Part shown: piece after piece, positions 5,805 to 11,145 of the stretch
Layout of the letters: each line of letters starts with the position of its first letter
How positions within the stretch are numbered: the first letter of the stretch is position 1
From: an uncultured Faecalibacterium sp.
GTDB taxonomy: Bacteria; Bacillota; Clostridia; Oscillospirales; Ruminococcaceae
Assembly: GCA_900765105.1 (NCBI GenBank)
Contig: CAAFQM010000283.1
Coordinates: 1 to 11,145 of the forward strand
Length of the DNA: 11,145 nt
Reading direction: 5' to 3'
Made by a program: the position numbers and the translations under genes
The notes under the pieces: model-generated
What the model was told of the DNA's origin: nothing
Databases searched by the model: none
What the model saw: only the letters and a program-made list of their open reading frames with translations

Positions 5805-7028
5805 TCAGAAAAGCAGAAAATCAGCGATATGGTCGCGGAACCGGCGGAGCGGATCCGGATCGGCGGCGCAGTTGAGGATGAACCAGTCAAACGGATTCCG
5901 CGGGTAGACCTGAGCATAGCCGCAGTCATCCAGCTGCAGATCCAATTCGTCCCTGAATTCCTGAAGGTGCTCGCGGACATCGACCGGGTCTTCGCTGTGC
6001 CACAGATCTTCTGCGCAGTAAAGATCTGCATAAAAGTTGTAGAATGAAAGCAGGATCAGGGTTTTGCGGTAGACTTCATCGGAAACATTCTTTCCGGTTG
6101 CGACATCGGAAAGAGACTGTTTACTGATCCAGTTGTTCCGGAGCGCTTCCGGAAAATCATAATCCGTCCGGATAGAAAGACCGCCGTCTCCTTTCCGGAC
6201 GGATGCGCGGAAGCCATAAATGATATTGAGGAGCCGGTCGTTGCCCAGGACTTTCGGCAGCTCTTTTGCAGGGGCAAAATGATCTTCCTGATCTCGGGGC
6301 CAGTTTTCCTCATCTTCTCTGGCAAGAGCTTTGCATTTTTCCAGAAGCTCCAAAATCTGCGTCCGTGTGCTGTGGTGCCACTGCTCCCGGGAATAGGTGT
6401 GCGCGGTCAGATAGCCGATCAGGTCGCTTTCATGGCGGAAGGCGGAAAGGTCCTGTCCGATTTGCTCGGTGCAGATATTTTCGGCTGCGGCGGCCGGAGC
6501 GGCGTGCTTCACACATTCGATGATGCGCTGTGCCTCGGCATAGTTCTTTCCGTTTGACAGGCAGTAGAAATAGACGGCTTCATCCGTGTTTTTGTAATTG
6601 AAAGGGCGGCACAGGCAGCATTTCAGCATGAACAGGGCGGTTTCTTCGGCGTTCATTTCCAACGCAAAGCACAGCCGGAAGAGATTGTCCTTGTACCGCT
6701 GCGTAGTGTCAGGGGCAGCAGCCTTTCCGTTTTTGTCTGCCCGGGCCAGCCAGTTGCGGAGGGTCTGCTCACTGACCTCTTCGACCTGATTTTTGGCAAA
6801 CTGCGCATGGAGAAAACGGACTTTTTCGTCGGTGTCCTCCATCGGCCCATCATATTGGAGCGCAAGGAGACGCTGGTCGATGCCTTTCCGGAACAGATCT
6901 GCGGGAGAATACTGCTCAAAATAAGCCTTATGGGCTGCAAAATCATCGAATGATTCGTCAAGATCTTCTATATGGTCGAGCTGTGTCCATGCCATCCGGG
7001 TGGCATTGCCGTCTGCATATCGGGGCAT
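5805..7028 (-). CDS. Putative HTH-containing regulator/partner protein
   Basis: A 407-residue, charged, largely helical protein without membrane segments. I do not recognise the family. Two segments look like XRE-type helix-turn-helix units: VSEQTLRNWLARADK (85-99) with a following helical RLCFALEMNAEETALFML (118-135), and WISKQSLSDVATGKNVSDEV (300-319) with a helical tail. The C-terminus carries a distinctive PRNPFDWFILNCAADPDPL segment (377-393). I chose the ATG at 7028 because AGGAGG stands 9 nt before it. The ATG at 7037 touches the Shine-Dalgarno sequence, and a strong promoter (7087-7115) lies inside any longer reading. The stop is 80 bp from the kinase start, and the shared-element promoter lies in that gap. 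Its position suggests it may control the kinase and peptide promoters or act with the kinase protein; both are inference. It could also be a non-DNA-binding helical partner. Confidence 0.7.
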   Translation of the reverse strand: MPRYADGNATRMAWTQLDHIEDLDESFDDFAAHKAYFEQYSPADLFRKGIDQRLLALQYDGPMEDTDEKVRFLHAQFAKNQVEEVSEQTLRNWLARADKNGKAAAPDTTQRYKDNLFRLCFALEMNAEETALFMLKCCLCRPFNYKNTDEAVYFYCLSNGKNYAEAQRIIECVKHAAPAAAAENICTEQIGQDLSAFRHESDLIGYLTAHTYSREQWHHSTRTQILELLEKCKALAREDEENWPRDQEDHFAPAKELPKVLGNDRLLNIIYGFRASVRKGDGGLSIRTDYDFPEALRNNWISKQSLSDVATGKNVSDEVYRKTLILLSFYNFYADLYCAEDLWHSEDPVDVREHLQEFRDELDLQLDDCGYAQVYPRNPFDWFILNCAADPDPLRRFRDHIADFLLF

Positions 7029-7086
7029 AAGATGCATCCTCCTGTTTTCTGATCTGATTTCTGCGCAAGGCGTCTTTTCTGTCTCC

Positions 7087-7115
7087 ATCTTATCGAGCAG
7101 AGAATAAAATGTCAA
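7087..7115 (-). promoter_or_regulatory. Sigma-A promoter of the HTH gene
   Basis: On the minus strand TTGACA (7110-7115) is followed by a 17-nt spacer and TAAGAT (7087-7092). Transcription should start near 7080, giving a leader of about 50 nt before the ATG at 7028. It lacks the 15-bp element of the other promoters in this locus, so the HTH protein may be made constitutively. Confidence 0.75.
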
Positions 7116-7304
7116 TCCGGATTTCGCGAACCAGGGGGAAAACGGATGCGGCGGTCGCGTGCTCTGCTCTGAGGCGGCTCTCTGGACTTCCTGCGAATGC
7201 GGCCAGAGCGAACCGTTCAGAAGCATCCGGCTATACAGCACCGGCCGCTGGGTCTTGAGGTAAGTCAGGTGCATCCGGGCGTACTTGCCCAGAGAGTCGC
7301 GGCA

Positions 7305-7346
7305 AACGAAAACGCAGCGCTCCCGGCATTCGGGAAACGCTGCGTT
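7305..7346 (-). terminator. Intrinsic terminator after the zinc-ribbon membrane protein gene
   Basis: AACGCAGCG (7311-7319) pairs with CGCTGCGTT (7338-7346), and an inner CCCG/CGGG pair extends the hairpin. On the minus strand the stem runs into a T-rich stretch (TTTTCGTTT). It lies about 30 nt past the stop at 7377 and insulates the metal cluster from the HTH/kinase locus. The remaining 7116-7300 stretch holds no gene or site I can support. Confidence 0.75.
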
Positions 7347-7376
7347 CAGACAGAGAAGCCTGCTGTGGGCTGTTGA

Positions 7377-7631
7377 TTAGTCGAGCTTCTTCCCGCAATT
7401 GGGGCAAAAATCGATATCATACATGGATTTTATGGGGAGATTTTTGTGGCAGTAAGGGCATCTCCAAAACAGAAAATAAACGATCAACCCTGCCAAGGCA
7501 ACCAGGATACCAGTTATAACGAGGATCGGAACGATAACTCCGGTAAGGTTGAAGAATACAGCGATACACAGCAGACAGATGCTTAAAAAGAATAGCAACT
7601 GCCCGATAAATCTTCCGGTTTTATAGTTCAT
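7377..7631 (-). CDS. Small membrane protein with C-terminal zinc ribbon
   Basis: An 84-residue protein. Residues about 9-28 and 31-55 are two hydrophobic helices (LLFFLSICLLCIAVFF; then VIVPILVITGILVALAGLIV). The C-terminus has CPYC (58-61) and CPNC (76-79), a zinc-ribbon knuckle pair expected to bind one Zn ion in the cytosol. GGAGG lies about 10 nt before the ATG. It follows the metal ATPase gene by 94 bp, with a terminator between, and I see no clear promoter of its own, so it is probably expressed by read-through. Proteins of this shape are common and uncharacterised; the neighbourhood hints at, but does not prove, a link to metal stress. Confidence 0.75.
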   Translation of the reverse strand: MNYKTGRFIGQLLFFLSICLLCIAVFFNLTGVIVPILVITGILVALAGLIVYFLFWRCPYCHKNLPIKSMYDIDFCPNCGKKLD

Positions 7632-7656
7632 TTGCGAAATACCTCCGATGGTCCGA

Positions 7657-7693
7657 TATAAAAATTCGCTGCTCCCTTATGGAAGCAGCGAAT
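7657..7693 (-). terminator. Intrinsic terminator of the metal ATPase gene
   Basis: ATTCGCTGCTCCC (7664-7676) pairs with GGAAGCAGCGAAT (7681-7693) over 13 bp with one G-T pair and a 4-nt loop. On the minus strand it is followed by TTTTAT. It lies 32 nt past the ATPase stop codon. Confidence 0.85.
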
Positions 7694-7725
7694 CGAAAGG
7701 AACATTATGCAGAAATCTGCAGCGA

Positions 7726-9618
7726 TCACTCTTCGTTCTTTTTTGCGAGATCTTTGGTGTACAGGGCGCGGGTGGCGTTGAGTACAGCAATGACCATAAC
7801 GCCCACGTCGGCAAAAATAGCGGTCCACATGCTGGCCATGCCGATCGCGCCCAGCACAAGGCAGGCGAACTTGACGGCCAGTGCAAACACGATGTTCTGG
7901 TACACGATGCGCAGGGTGCGGCGGGCAATGCGCATGGCCAGCGCGATCTTGGCCGGGTCGTCGTCCATCAGCACCACGTCTGCGGCCTCAATGGCGGCGT
8001 CGGAGCCGAGGGCACCCATGGCGATGCCCACATCGGCGCGGGACAGCACCGGCGCGTCGTTGATGCCGTCGCCCACAAAGGCGAGGTTCTCTTTGGGCTT
8101 CTTCTCTGCGATCAGTTTTTCGATCTGATCCACCTTGTCGCCGGGCAAAAGACCTGCATGGTACTCGTCCAGACCCAGCTGGGCGGAAACGGCCTTTGCC
8201 ACCGGCTCGGCGTCGCCGGTCAGCATGACCGTCTTGCGCACGCCGGCTGCTTTCAGGCCGCGGATAGCCTGTGCGCTGTGGGGCTTGACCACGTCGGCAA
8301 TGAGCAGATAACCGGCGTATTGGCCGTCAATGGCAACGTGCACGATGGTGCCGGTCTCGCTGACGGCGGGCACGGTCAGCCCCAACTTTTCCATCAGGCG
8401 GGCATTGCCGGCGGCAACGCTTTTGCCGTCTACCTTTGCGGTGACGCCGTGGCCGCCCAGCTCCTGCACGTCCGTGACCCGGGCGGCGTCGATGGGCTTG
8501 CCGTAGGCGGATTTGATGCTCAGGGAGATGGGGTGTTTGGACCAGCTCTCGGCCAGCGCGGCGGCTTCTACCAGCTGTTCCTCACTGATACCATCTGCCG
8601 GGTGGATGCCGGTCACCTTAAAGGTGCCCTGGGTCAGGGTGCCGGTCTTGTCGAACACCACGATGCCGGTGCGGGCCAGCTCTTCCAGATAGGTGGAACC
8701 CTTGACCAGAATGCCGCAGGCAGAAGCACCGCCGATGCCGCCGAAGAAGCTCAGCGGGATGCTGATGACCAGTGCGCAGGGGCAGCTGATGACGAGGAAG
8801 GTCAGGGCGCGGTAGATCCACTCGCCAAAGCGGGCAGGATGACCCATGAGCAGCAGCACGATGGGCGGCAGCACGGCCAGCGCCAGCGCGCCGTAGCACA
8901 CGGCGGGGGTGTACACGCGGGCGAACCGGGTGATGAAGTTCTCAGCCCGGGCCTTCTTCATGCTGGAATTCTCCACCAGATCGAGGATCTTGGACACGGT
9001 GGACTCGCCGAATTCCTTGGTGGTGCGCACCTTCAGCAGGCCGGTCATGTTCACGCAGCCGCTGATGACCTCGTCCCCGGCCAGCACGTCCCGGGGCAGG
9101 CTTTCGCCGGTCAGGGCGGCGGTGTTCAGGGCGGAAGCGCCCTCCACGATCACGCCGTCGATGGGCACCCGCTCGCCGGGCTGCACCACGATGACCGTGC
9201 CCACCTCGACCTCGTCCGGGTCCACCTGTTCGAGTTTGCCGTCCTCACATTCGATGTTGGCGTAGTCCGGGCGGATATCCATCAGGCTGGAGATGCTCTG
9301 GCGGCTCTTGCCCACAGCCACCGACTGGAACAGCTCGCCGATCTGGTAGAAGATGATGACGGCGCAGCCCTCAACGTAATCGCCCAGCGCAAACGCGCCC
9401 ACGGTGGCCACCGCCATCAGGAAGCACTCGTCAAAGGGCTGACGGTTCTTGATGCCCTTCAATGCCTTGCGCAGCACATCCCAGCCCACCACGAGGTACG
9501 GGATGCAGTACAGAGCCAGCTCCACCGGGGTCGGGAACTCCGGCAGGAGCTTGAGAACGACCACCAGTGCCAGAGCGATCAGGATCCGGTACAGGGTCTT
9601 CTTCTGCTTTTTGTTCAT
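7726..9618 (-). CDS. cadA: P1B-2-type Zn/Cd/Pb-exporting ATPase without HMA domain
   Basis: A 630-residue membrane pump that uses ATP to export divalent soft metals. P-type signatures are complete: TGES (170-173), the membrane CPC metal site (279-281), phosphorylated D323 in DKTGTLT (323-329), the HP pair (362-363) and GDGINDAP (516-523). K583 in the next-to-last helix and D604 in the last (ADVG) match the Lys and Asp that mark the Zn/Cd/Pb (CadA/ZntA) subgroup rather than copper pumps. Hydrophobic helices lie near 9-24, 32-48, 65-80, 82-97, 239-258, 270-293, 573-592 and 598-615. The N-terminal heavy-metal-associated domain found in most CadA/ZntA proteins is absent; a free-standing HMA protein is encoded just upstream at 10155-10376. 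The start is supported by AAGGAG 7 nt before ATG. A terminator and an inverted-repeat element separate it from the regulator, so whether the ArsR-type protein controls it directly is unclear. Exact metal preference cannot be read from sequence. Confidence 0.93.
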   Translation of the reverse strand: MNKKQKKTLYRILIALALVVVLKLLPEFPTPVELALYCIPYLVVGWDVLRKALKGIKNRQPFDECFLMAVATVGAFALGDYVEGCAVIIFYQIGELFQSVAVGKSRQSISSLMDIRPDYANIECEDGKLEQVDPDEVEVGTVIVVQPGERVPIDGVIVEGASALNTAALTGESLPRDVLAGDEVISGCVNMTGLLKVRTTKEFGESTVSKILDLVENSSMKKARAENFITRFARVYTPAVCYGALALAVLPPIVLLLMGHPARFGEWIYRALTFLVISCPCALVISIPLSFFGGIGGASACGILVKGSTYLEELARTGIVVFDKTGTLTQGTFKVTGIHPADGISEEQLVEAAALAESWSKHPISLSIKSAYGKPIDAARVTDVQELGGHGVTAKVDGKSVAAGNARLMEKLGLTVPAVSETGTIVHVAIDGQYAGYLLIADVVKPHSAQAIRGLKAAGVRKTVMLTGDAEPVAKAVSAQLGLDEYHAGLLPGDKVDQIEKLIAEKKPKENLAFVGDGINDAPVLSRADVGIAMGALGSDAAIEAADVVLMDDDPAKIALAMRIARRTLRIVYQNIVFALAVKFACLVLGAIGMASMWTAIFADVGVMVIAVLNATRALYTKDLAKKNEE

Positions 9619-9860
9619 ACGAAAACTCCTTTTGCTTTGTTCGCTGTACGCTGCGGGAATTCAACATGTTTTCCCCATAAAAGAAAGAATTCCACGGTTT
9701 TACCCGGGTTTTCCACGCAGTTTTGCGAAAAGAAAACGGCTTTTCCACGTCTGTTTTCAAAGTTTTCCGCGAAGGATGTTGAAAAGTGGGTGGAAAGTGT
9801 TGAAAACTGCCGATTTTTTCAACAGAAAAAGTTATTGCACAACACGATCGCACACAAAGT

Positions 9861-9926
9861 AAAAAGCATCTGCACATTCGTTTGAGCTCTCAGAAAATCT
9901 ACGAATTCTTGCTGCAGATGCTTTTT
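9861..9926. terminator. Long bidirectional hairpin terminator between HMA and ATPase genes
   Basis: AAAAAGCATCTGCA (9861-9874) and TGCAGATGCTTTTT (9913-9926) are perfect 14-bp complements. An inner ATTCGT/ACGAAT pair (9876-9881, 9901-9906) folds the arm further. T runs follow on both strands. It lies about 230 nt past the HMA stop codon and probably ends that message before the ATPase gene. Confidence 0.7.
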
Positions 9927-9937
9927 TCTTTAGCGGG

Positions 9938-10122
9938 CTCGCCCTCTCAGTCATCGCTGCGCGATGCCAGCTCCCCCAAAGTGGGAGCCCTTGGCAGTCC
10001 ACGCAAACTTCATCTCTTTGCCAAGGCCTCTCCCTTTGAGGAAAGACTTCCCCCGGCCGGGGGAAGATGTCGCGTAGCGACAAAAGGGGGAGTGTGTCAC
10101 CGCAGGTGACGGAGAGGGCGAG
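9938..10122. repeat. 185-bp hairpin-rich inverted-repeat element (MITE/REP-like)
   Basis: The ends CTCGCCCTCTCAGTCA (9938-9953) and TGACGGAGAGGGCGAG (10107-10122) are inverted repeats matching at 15 of 16 bases. Inside are several small hairpins: ATCGC/GCGAT, CTCCC/GGGAG, CTTGGCA/TGCCAAG, CCCCC/GGGGG, GTCGC/GCGAC and GTCACC/GGTGAC. There is no coding frame of note. The terminal sequence and a CTCCC/GGGAG-type hairpin recur in the half copy near 10981. It is non-autonomous; repeats of this kind are scattered in gut Firmicute genomes. It splits the metal operon between the HMA gene and the ATPase gene. Confidence 0.7.
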
Positions 10123-10154
10123 GCTGTTGATCGTGTGCAGCAACCTGCCGCGCA

Positions 10155-10376
10155 TCAGATATCAAAGATCTCGCAGTCATCCTCCACCTTCTTGCAGGCG
10201 GACAGAACGTTTTCCATGGTGGCGTGGGGGTCGGCACCCTCGGCAAACTCCACTTTCATCTTCTGGGTCATGAAGCTGACCGTTGCCTTCTCAACGCCTG
10301 CTACGGTGTTGGCGGCGTCCTCCATCTTCTGGGCGCAGTTTGCGCAGTCCACTTCGATCTTATAGGTCTTTTTCAT
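10155..10376 (-). CDS. Free-standing HMA-domain metal-binding protein
   Basis: A 73-residue protein that is a single heavy-metal-associated (HMA) domain. It has the metal-binding DCANC motif with C11 and C14, the usual beta-alpha-beta-beta-alpha-beta spacing, and a second DCE near the C-terminus (residues 67-69). An Asp before the first Cys is typical of Zn/Cd/Pb-type HMA domains rather than copper chaperones. It probably takes the place of the N-terminal domain missing from the ATPase downstream and acts as a soluble metal carrier or buffer. The gene starts 45 bp after the ArsR-type regulator stop, on the same message. Its Shine-Dalgarno sequence is weak: AAAGG lies about 11 nt from the ATG. 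The pairing with the ATPase is inferred from context. Confidence 0.88.
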   Translation of the reverse strand: MKKTYKIEVDCANCAQKMEDAANTVAGVEKATVSFMTQKMKVEFAEGADPHATMENVLSACKKVEDDCEIFDI

Positions 10377-10421
10377 CGGAAATACCAGCCTTTCTTTTTG
10401 CTCGGGCCGCAGCCCGGAAAA

Positions 10422-10757
10422 TCATTCTTCGATATGGTCCATCCCCAGCGAGAGGATGCTGCGCACATGGTCATCGTCCAGTGCGTAGAAAACAGTTTTG
10501 CCTTCGCGCCGGAAGCGCACCAGCTTGGAATCCTTGAGCACCCGCAGCTGATGGCTCACAGCCGACTGACTCAACTGTACGGCGTCCGCGATGTCCTGCA
10601 CGCAAAGCTCGTTGTCATGCAGCGCATACAGGATCTTGATGCGGGTGGAGTCGCCGAACACCCGGAACAGATCGGCCAGTTCATACAGAACTTCGTCGTC
10701 CGGCATATCCGGGCCTTCCGGCTGCACATCGTTTTTGATGGCGTCGGCTTCTGCCAT
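10422..10757 (-). CDS. ArsR/SmtB-family zinc-type metal-sensing repressor
   Basis: A 111-residue winged-helix repressor. DSTRIKILYAL (36-46), ELCVQDIA (50-57) and the recognition helix SQSAVSHQLRVLK (63-75) are hallmarks of ArsR/SmtB proteins. The C-terminal helix holds D95-x-H97, H108 and E111, exactly the spacing (2, 11, 3) of the alpha-5 zinc site of SmtB. The alpha-3 region has only C52, so a CadC-type Cys site looks incomplete. It should release DNA when Zn (perhaps Cd, Co) binds between subunits. A palindromic operator lies over its own start point, so it is probably autoregulated together with the HMA gene. The start is supported by a GGAG 6 nt upstream of the ATG at 10757. Its targets in the window are inferred from position. 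Confidence 0.93.
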   Translation of the reverse strand: MAEADAIKNDVQPEGPDMPDDEVLYELADLFRVFGDSTRIKILYALHDNELCVQDIADAVQLSQSAVSHQLRVLKDSKLVRFRREGKTVFYALDDDHVRSILSLGMDHIEE

Positions 10758-10783
10758 GGGAATCGCTCCTTCCGTTTCAAATC

Positions 10784-10803
10784 ATATGAACGCTTGTTCA
10801 TGT
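10784..10803. promoter_or_regulatory. ArsR/SmtB-type palindromic operator
   Basis: ATGAAC (10786-10791) and GTTCAT (10796-10801) are inverted around a 4-nt centre, giving TGAAC-N4-GTTCA, close to the known SmtB/CzrA operator type. A third half-site-like TGTTCATG follows at 10803-10810. The palindrome covers the predicted transcription start of the regulator gene, fitting repression in the absence of metal. Confidence 0.75.
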
Positions 10804-10807
10804 GTTC

Positions 10808-10836
10808 ATGGTAGCACGCGGAGTGCCCCTTGTCAA
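10808..10836 (-). promoter_or_regulatory. Promoter of the metal-sensor operon
   Basis: On the minus strand TTGACA (10831-10836), a 17-nt spacer and TACCAT (10808-10813) form a good sigma-A promoter. Transcription would start near 10801, inside the operator, with a leader of about 45 nt. Confidence 0.8.
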
Positions 10837-10888
10837 GGCTTTTTTCAAAGATTTTGGACATCTGCGCTGAATTGATGAAATCTGCCTT

Positions 10889-10911
10889 AAAACGCAGGAA
10901 ATTTGCGTTTT
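10889..10911. terminator. Weak bidirectional hairpin
   Basis: AAAACGCA (10889-10896) pairs with TGCGTTTT (10904-10911) around a 7-nt loop and is flanked by T runs on both strands. It could end transcription entering from the right. The stem has only three G-C pairs, so this is uncertain. Confidence 0.35.
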
Positions 10912-10980
10912 TGAATCGCAAGAAGGGTGCAGATTGGAGCAACGGTGAAAACAAAAAAGAGGCCGCCGCAGGGTCAGCGC

Positions 10981-11040
10981 CCTCGCCCTCTCAGTCACCT
11001 TCGGTGCAACCTCTCCCAAAGGGAGAGGCCTTGACAGCCC
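10981..11040. repeat. Half copy of the inverted-repeat element
   Basis: The stretch begins with the same CTCGCCCTCTCAGTCA end as the element at 9938 and contains a CACC-TTCG-GTG hairpin and a CCTCTCCC-AAA-GGGAGAGG hairpin. It then stops after a GGCCTTGACAGCCC segment, which resembles the left half of the 185-bp copy. No second inverted end is seen before the window closes, so it is a solo half element or a different family member. Confidence 0.6.
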
Positions 11041-11109
11041 GTTTGCGCAAAAAGAAAAAGAGAAATTTACAAAAAAGCGTAAAACAGGGTGCGTTCTGGT
11101 GCAAAATGT

Positions 11110-11117
11110 GGTATCTT
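11110..11117 (+). promoter_or_regulatory. Possible outward promoter at the right edge
   Basis: On the plus strand TGGTATCTT gives an extended -10 (TG-N-TATCTT). No good -35 is visible 16-18 nt upstream. If real it would drive a plus-strand gene beginning beyond the window and diverging from the metal operon. Confidence 0.3.
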
Positions 11118-11145
11118 ATAAAGGTGTTCAAAAATAAAATGCGCC

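Noticed and set aside
7029..7274. N-terminal extension of the HTH protein to an ATG at 7274
   Set aside because: AGGAGG selects the ATG at 7028, and a TTGACA-17-TAAGAT promoter lies within the extension, so the extra 82 codons would not be transcribed.
9690..9840. Replication origin with DnaA boxes
   Set aside because: The TTTTCCAC words resemble DnaA boxes, but none matches TTATNCACA and no dnaA/dnaN or replication gene is near.
7648..9885. Plus-strand open frame of 745 codons opposite the metal ATPase
   Set aside because: The minus strand encodes an intact P-type ATPase with all motifs; the His/Gly/Gln-rich translation of the plus frame is typical of a shadow.
9938..10122. CRISPR array
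   Set aside because: The repeats are inverted hairpins of differing sequence, not regularly spaced direct repeats, and no cas gene is present.

Overview
The window looks like chromosomal DNA of a moderately GC-rich Firmicute, probably a gut Oscillospiraceae/Faecalibacterium-like organism. This is inferred from the AGGAGG ribosome binding sites, sigma-A style promoters, the protein families present, and the hairpin-rich 'CTCGCCCTCTCAGTCA' repeats in intergenic DNA. I could not run a search to place it. All eight genes I support lie on the minus strand, so transcription runs from the right end to the left.

Right part (about 7.4-10.9 kb): a metal-homeostasis cluster. An ArsR/SmtB-type metal sensor (10422-10757) is read from a strong promoter with a palindromic operator at its start point. 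It is followed by a free-standing HMA metal-binding protein (10155-10376). After a bidirectional terminator and a 185-bp inverted-repeat element comes a P1B-2-type Zn/Cd/Pb-exporting ATPase (7726-9618) that has no HMA domain of its own. A small two-helix membrane protein with a zinc ribbon (7377-7631) follows.

Left part (about 0.5-7.1 kb): the most interesting locus. A 407-aa protein with two HTH-like segments (5805-7028) has its own textbook promoter. Next is a 1488-aa protein (1258-5724) that fuses a Ser/Thr kinase domain, a STAND/NB-ARC-type NTPase and a very long helical-repeat (TPR-like) C-terminus. Downstream of its terminator are two tandem, related, leaderless peptide genes of 46 and 63 aa, whose sequences are almost continuous GxxxG glycine zippers. 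An identical 15-bp element (AAAACCACTTTTACA on the minus strand) occurs three times. It lies once upstream of the kinase gene and twice upstream of the peptide genes, each time exactly 20 nt before a -10-like hexamer. The kinase/NTPase and the peptides therefore appear to form one regulon, possibly controlled by the HTH protein. I propose this as a candidate undescribed signalling or conflict system: sensor repeats, NTPase switch, kinase output and membrane-active peptides. The function is inference only.

The left edge (1-440) has no convincing gene. It holds three strong hairpins and what may be a frameshifted protein remnant. The right edge (10.84-11.15 kb) holds a half copy of the repeat and a possible outward promoter for a gene beyond the window.
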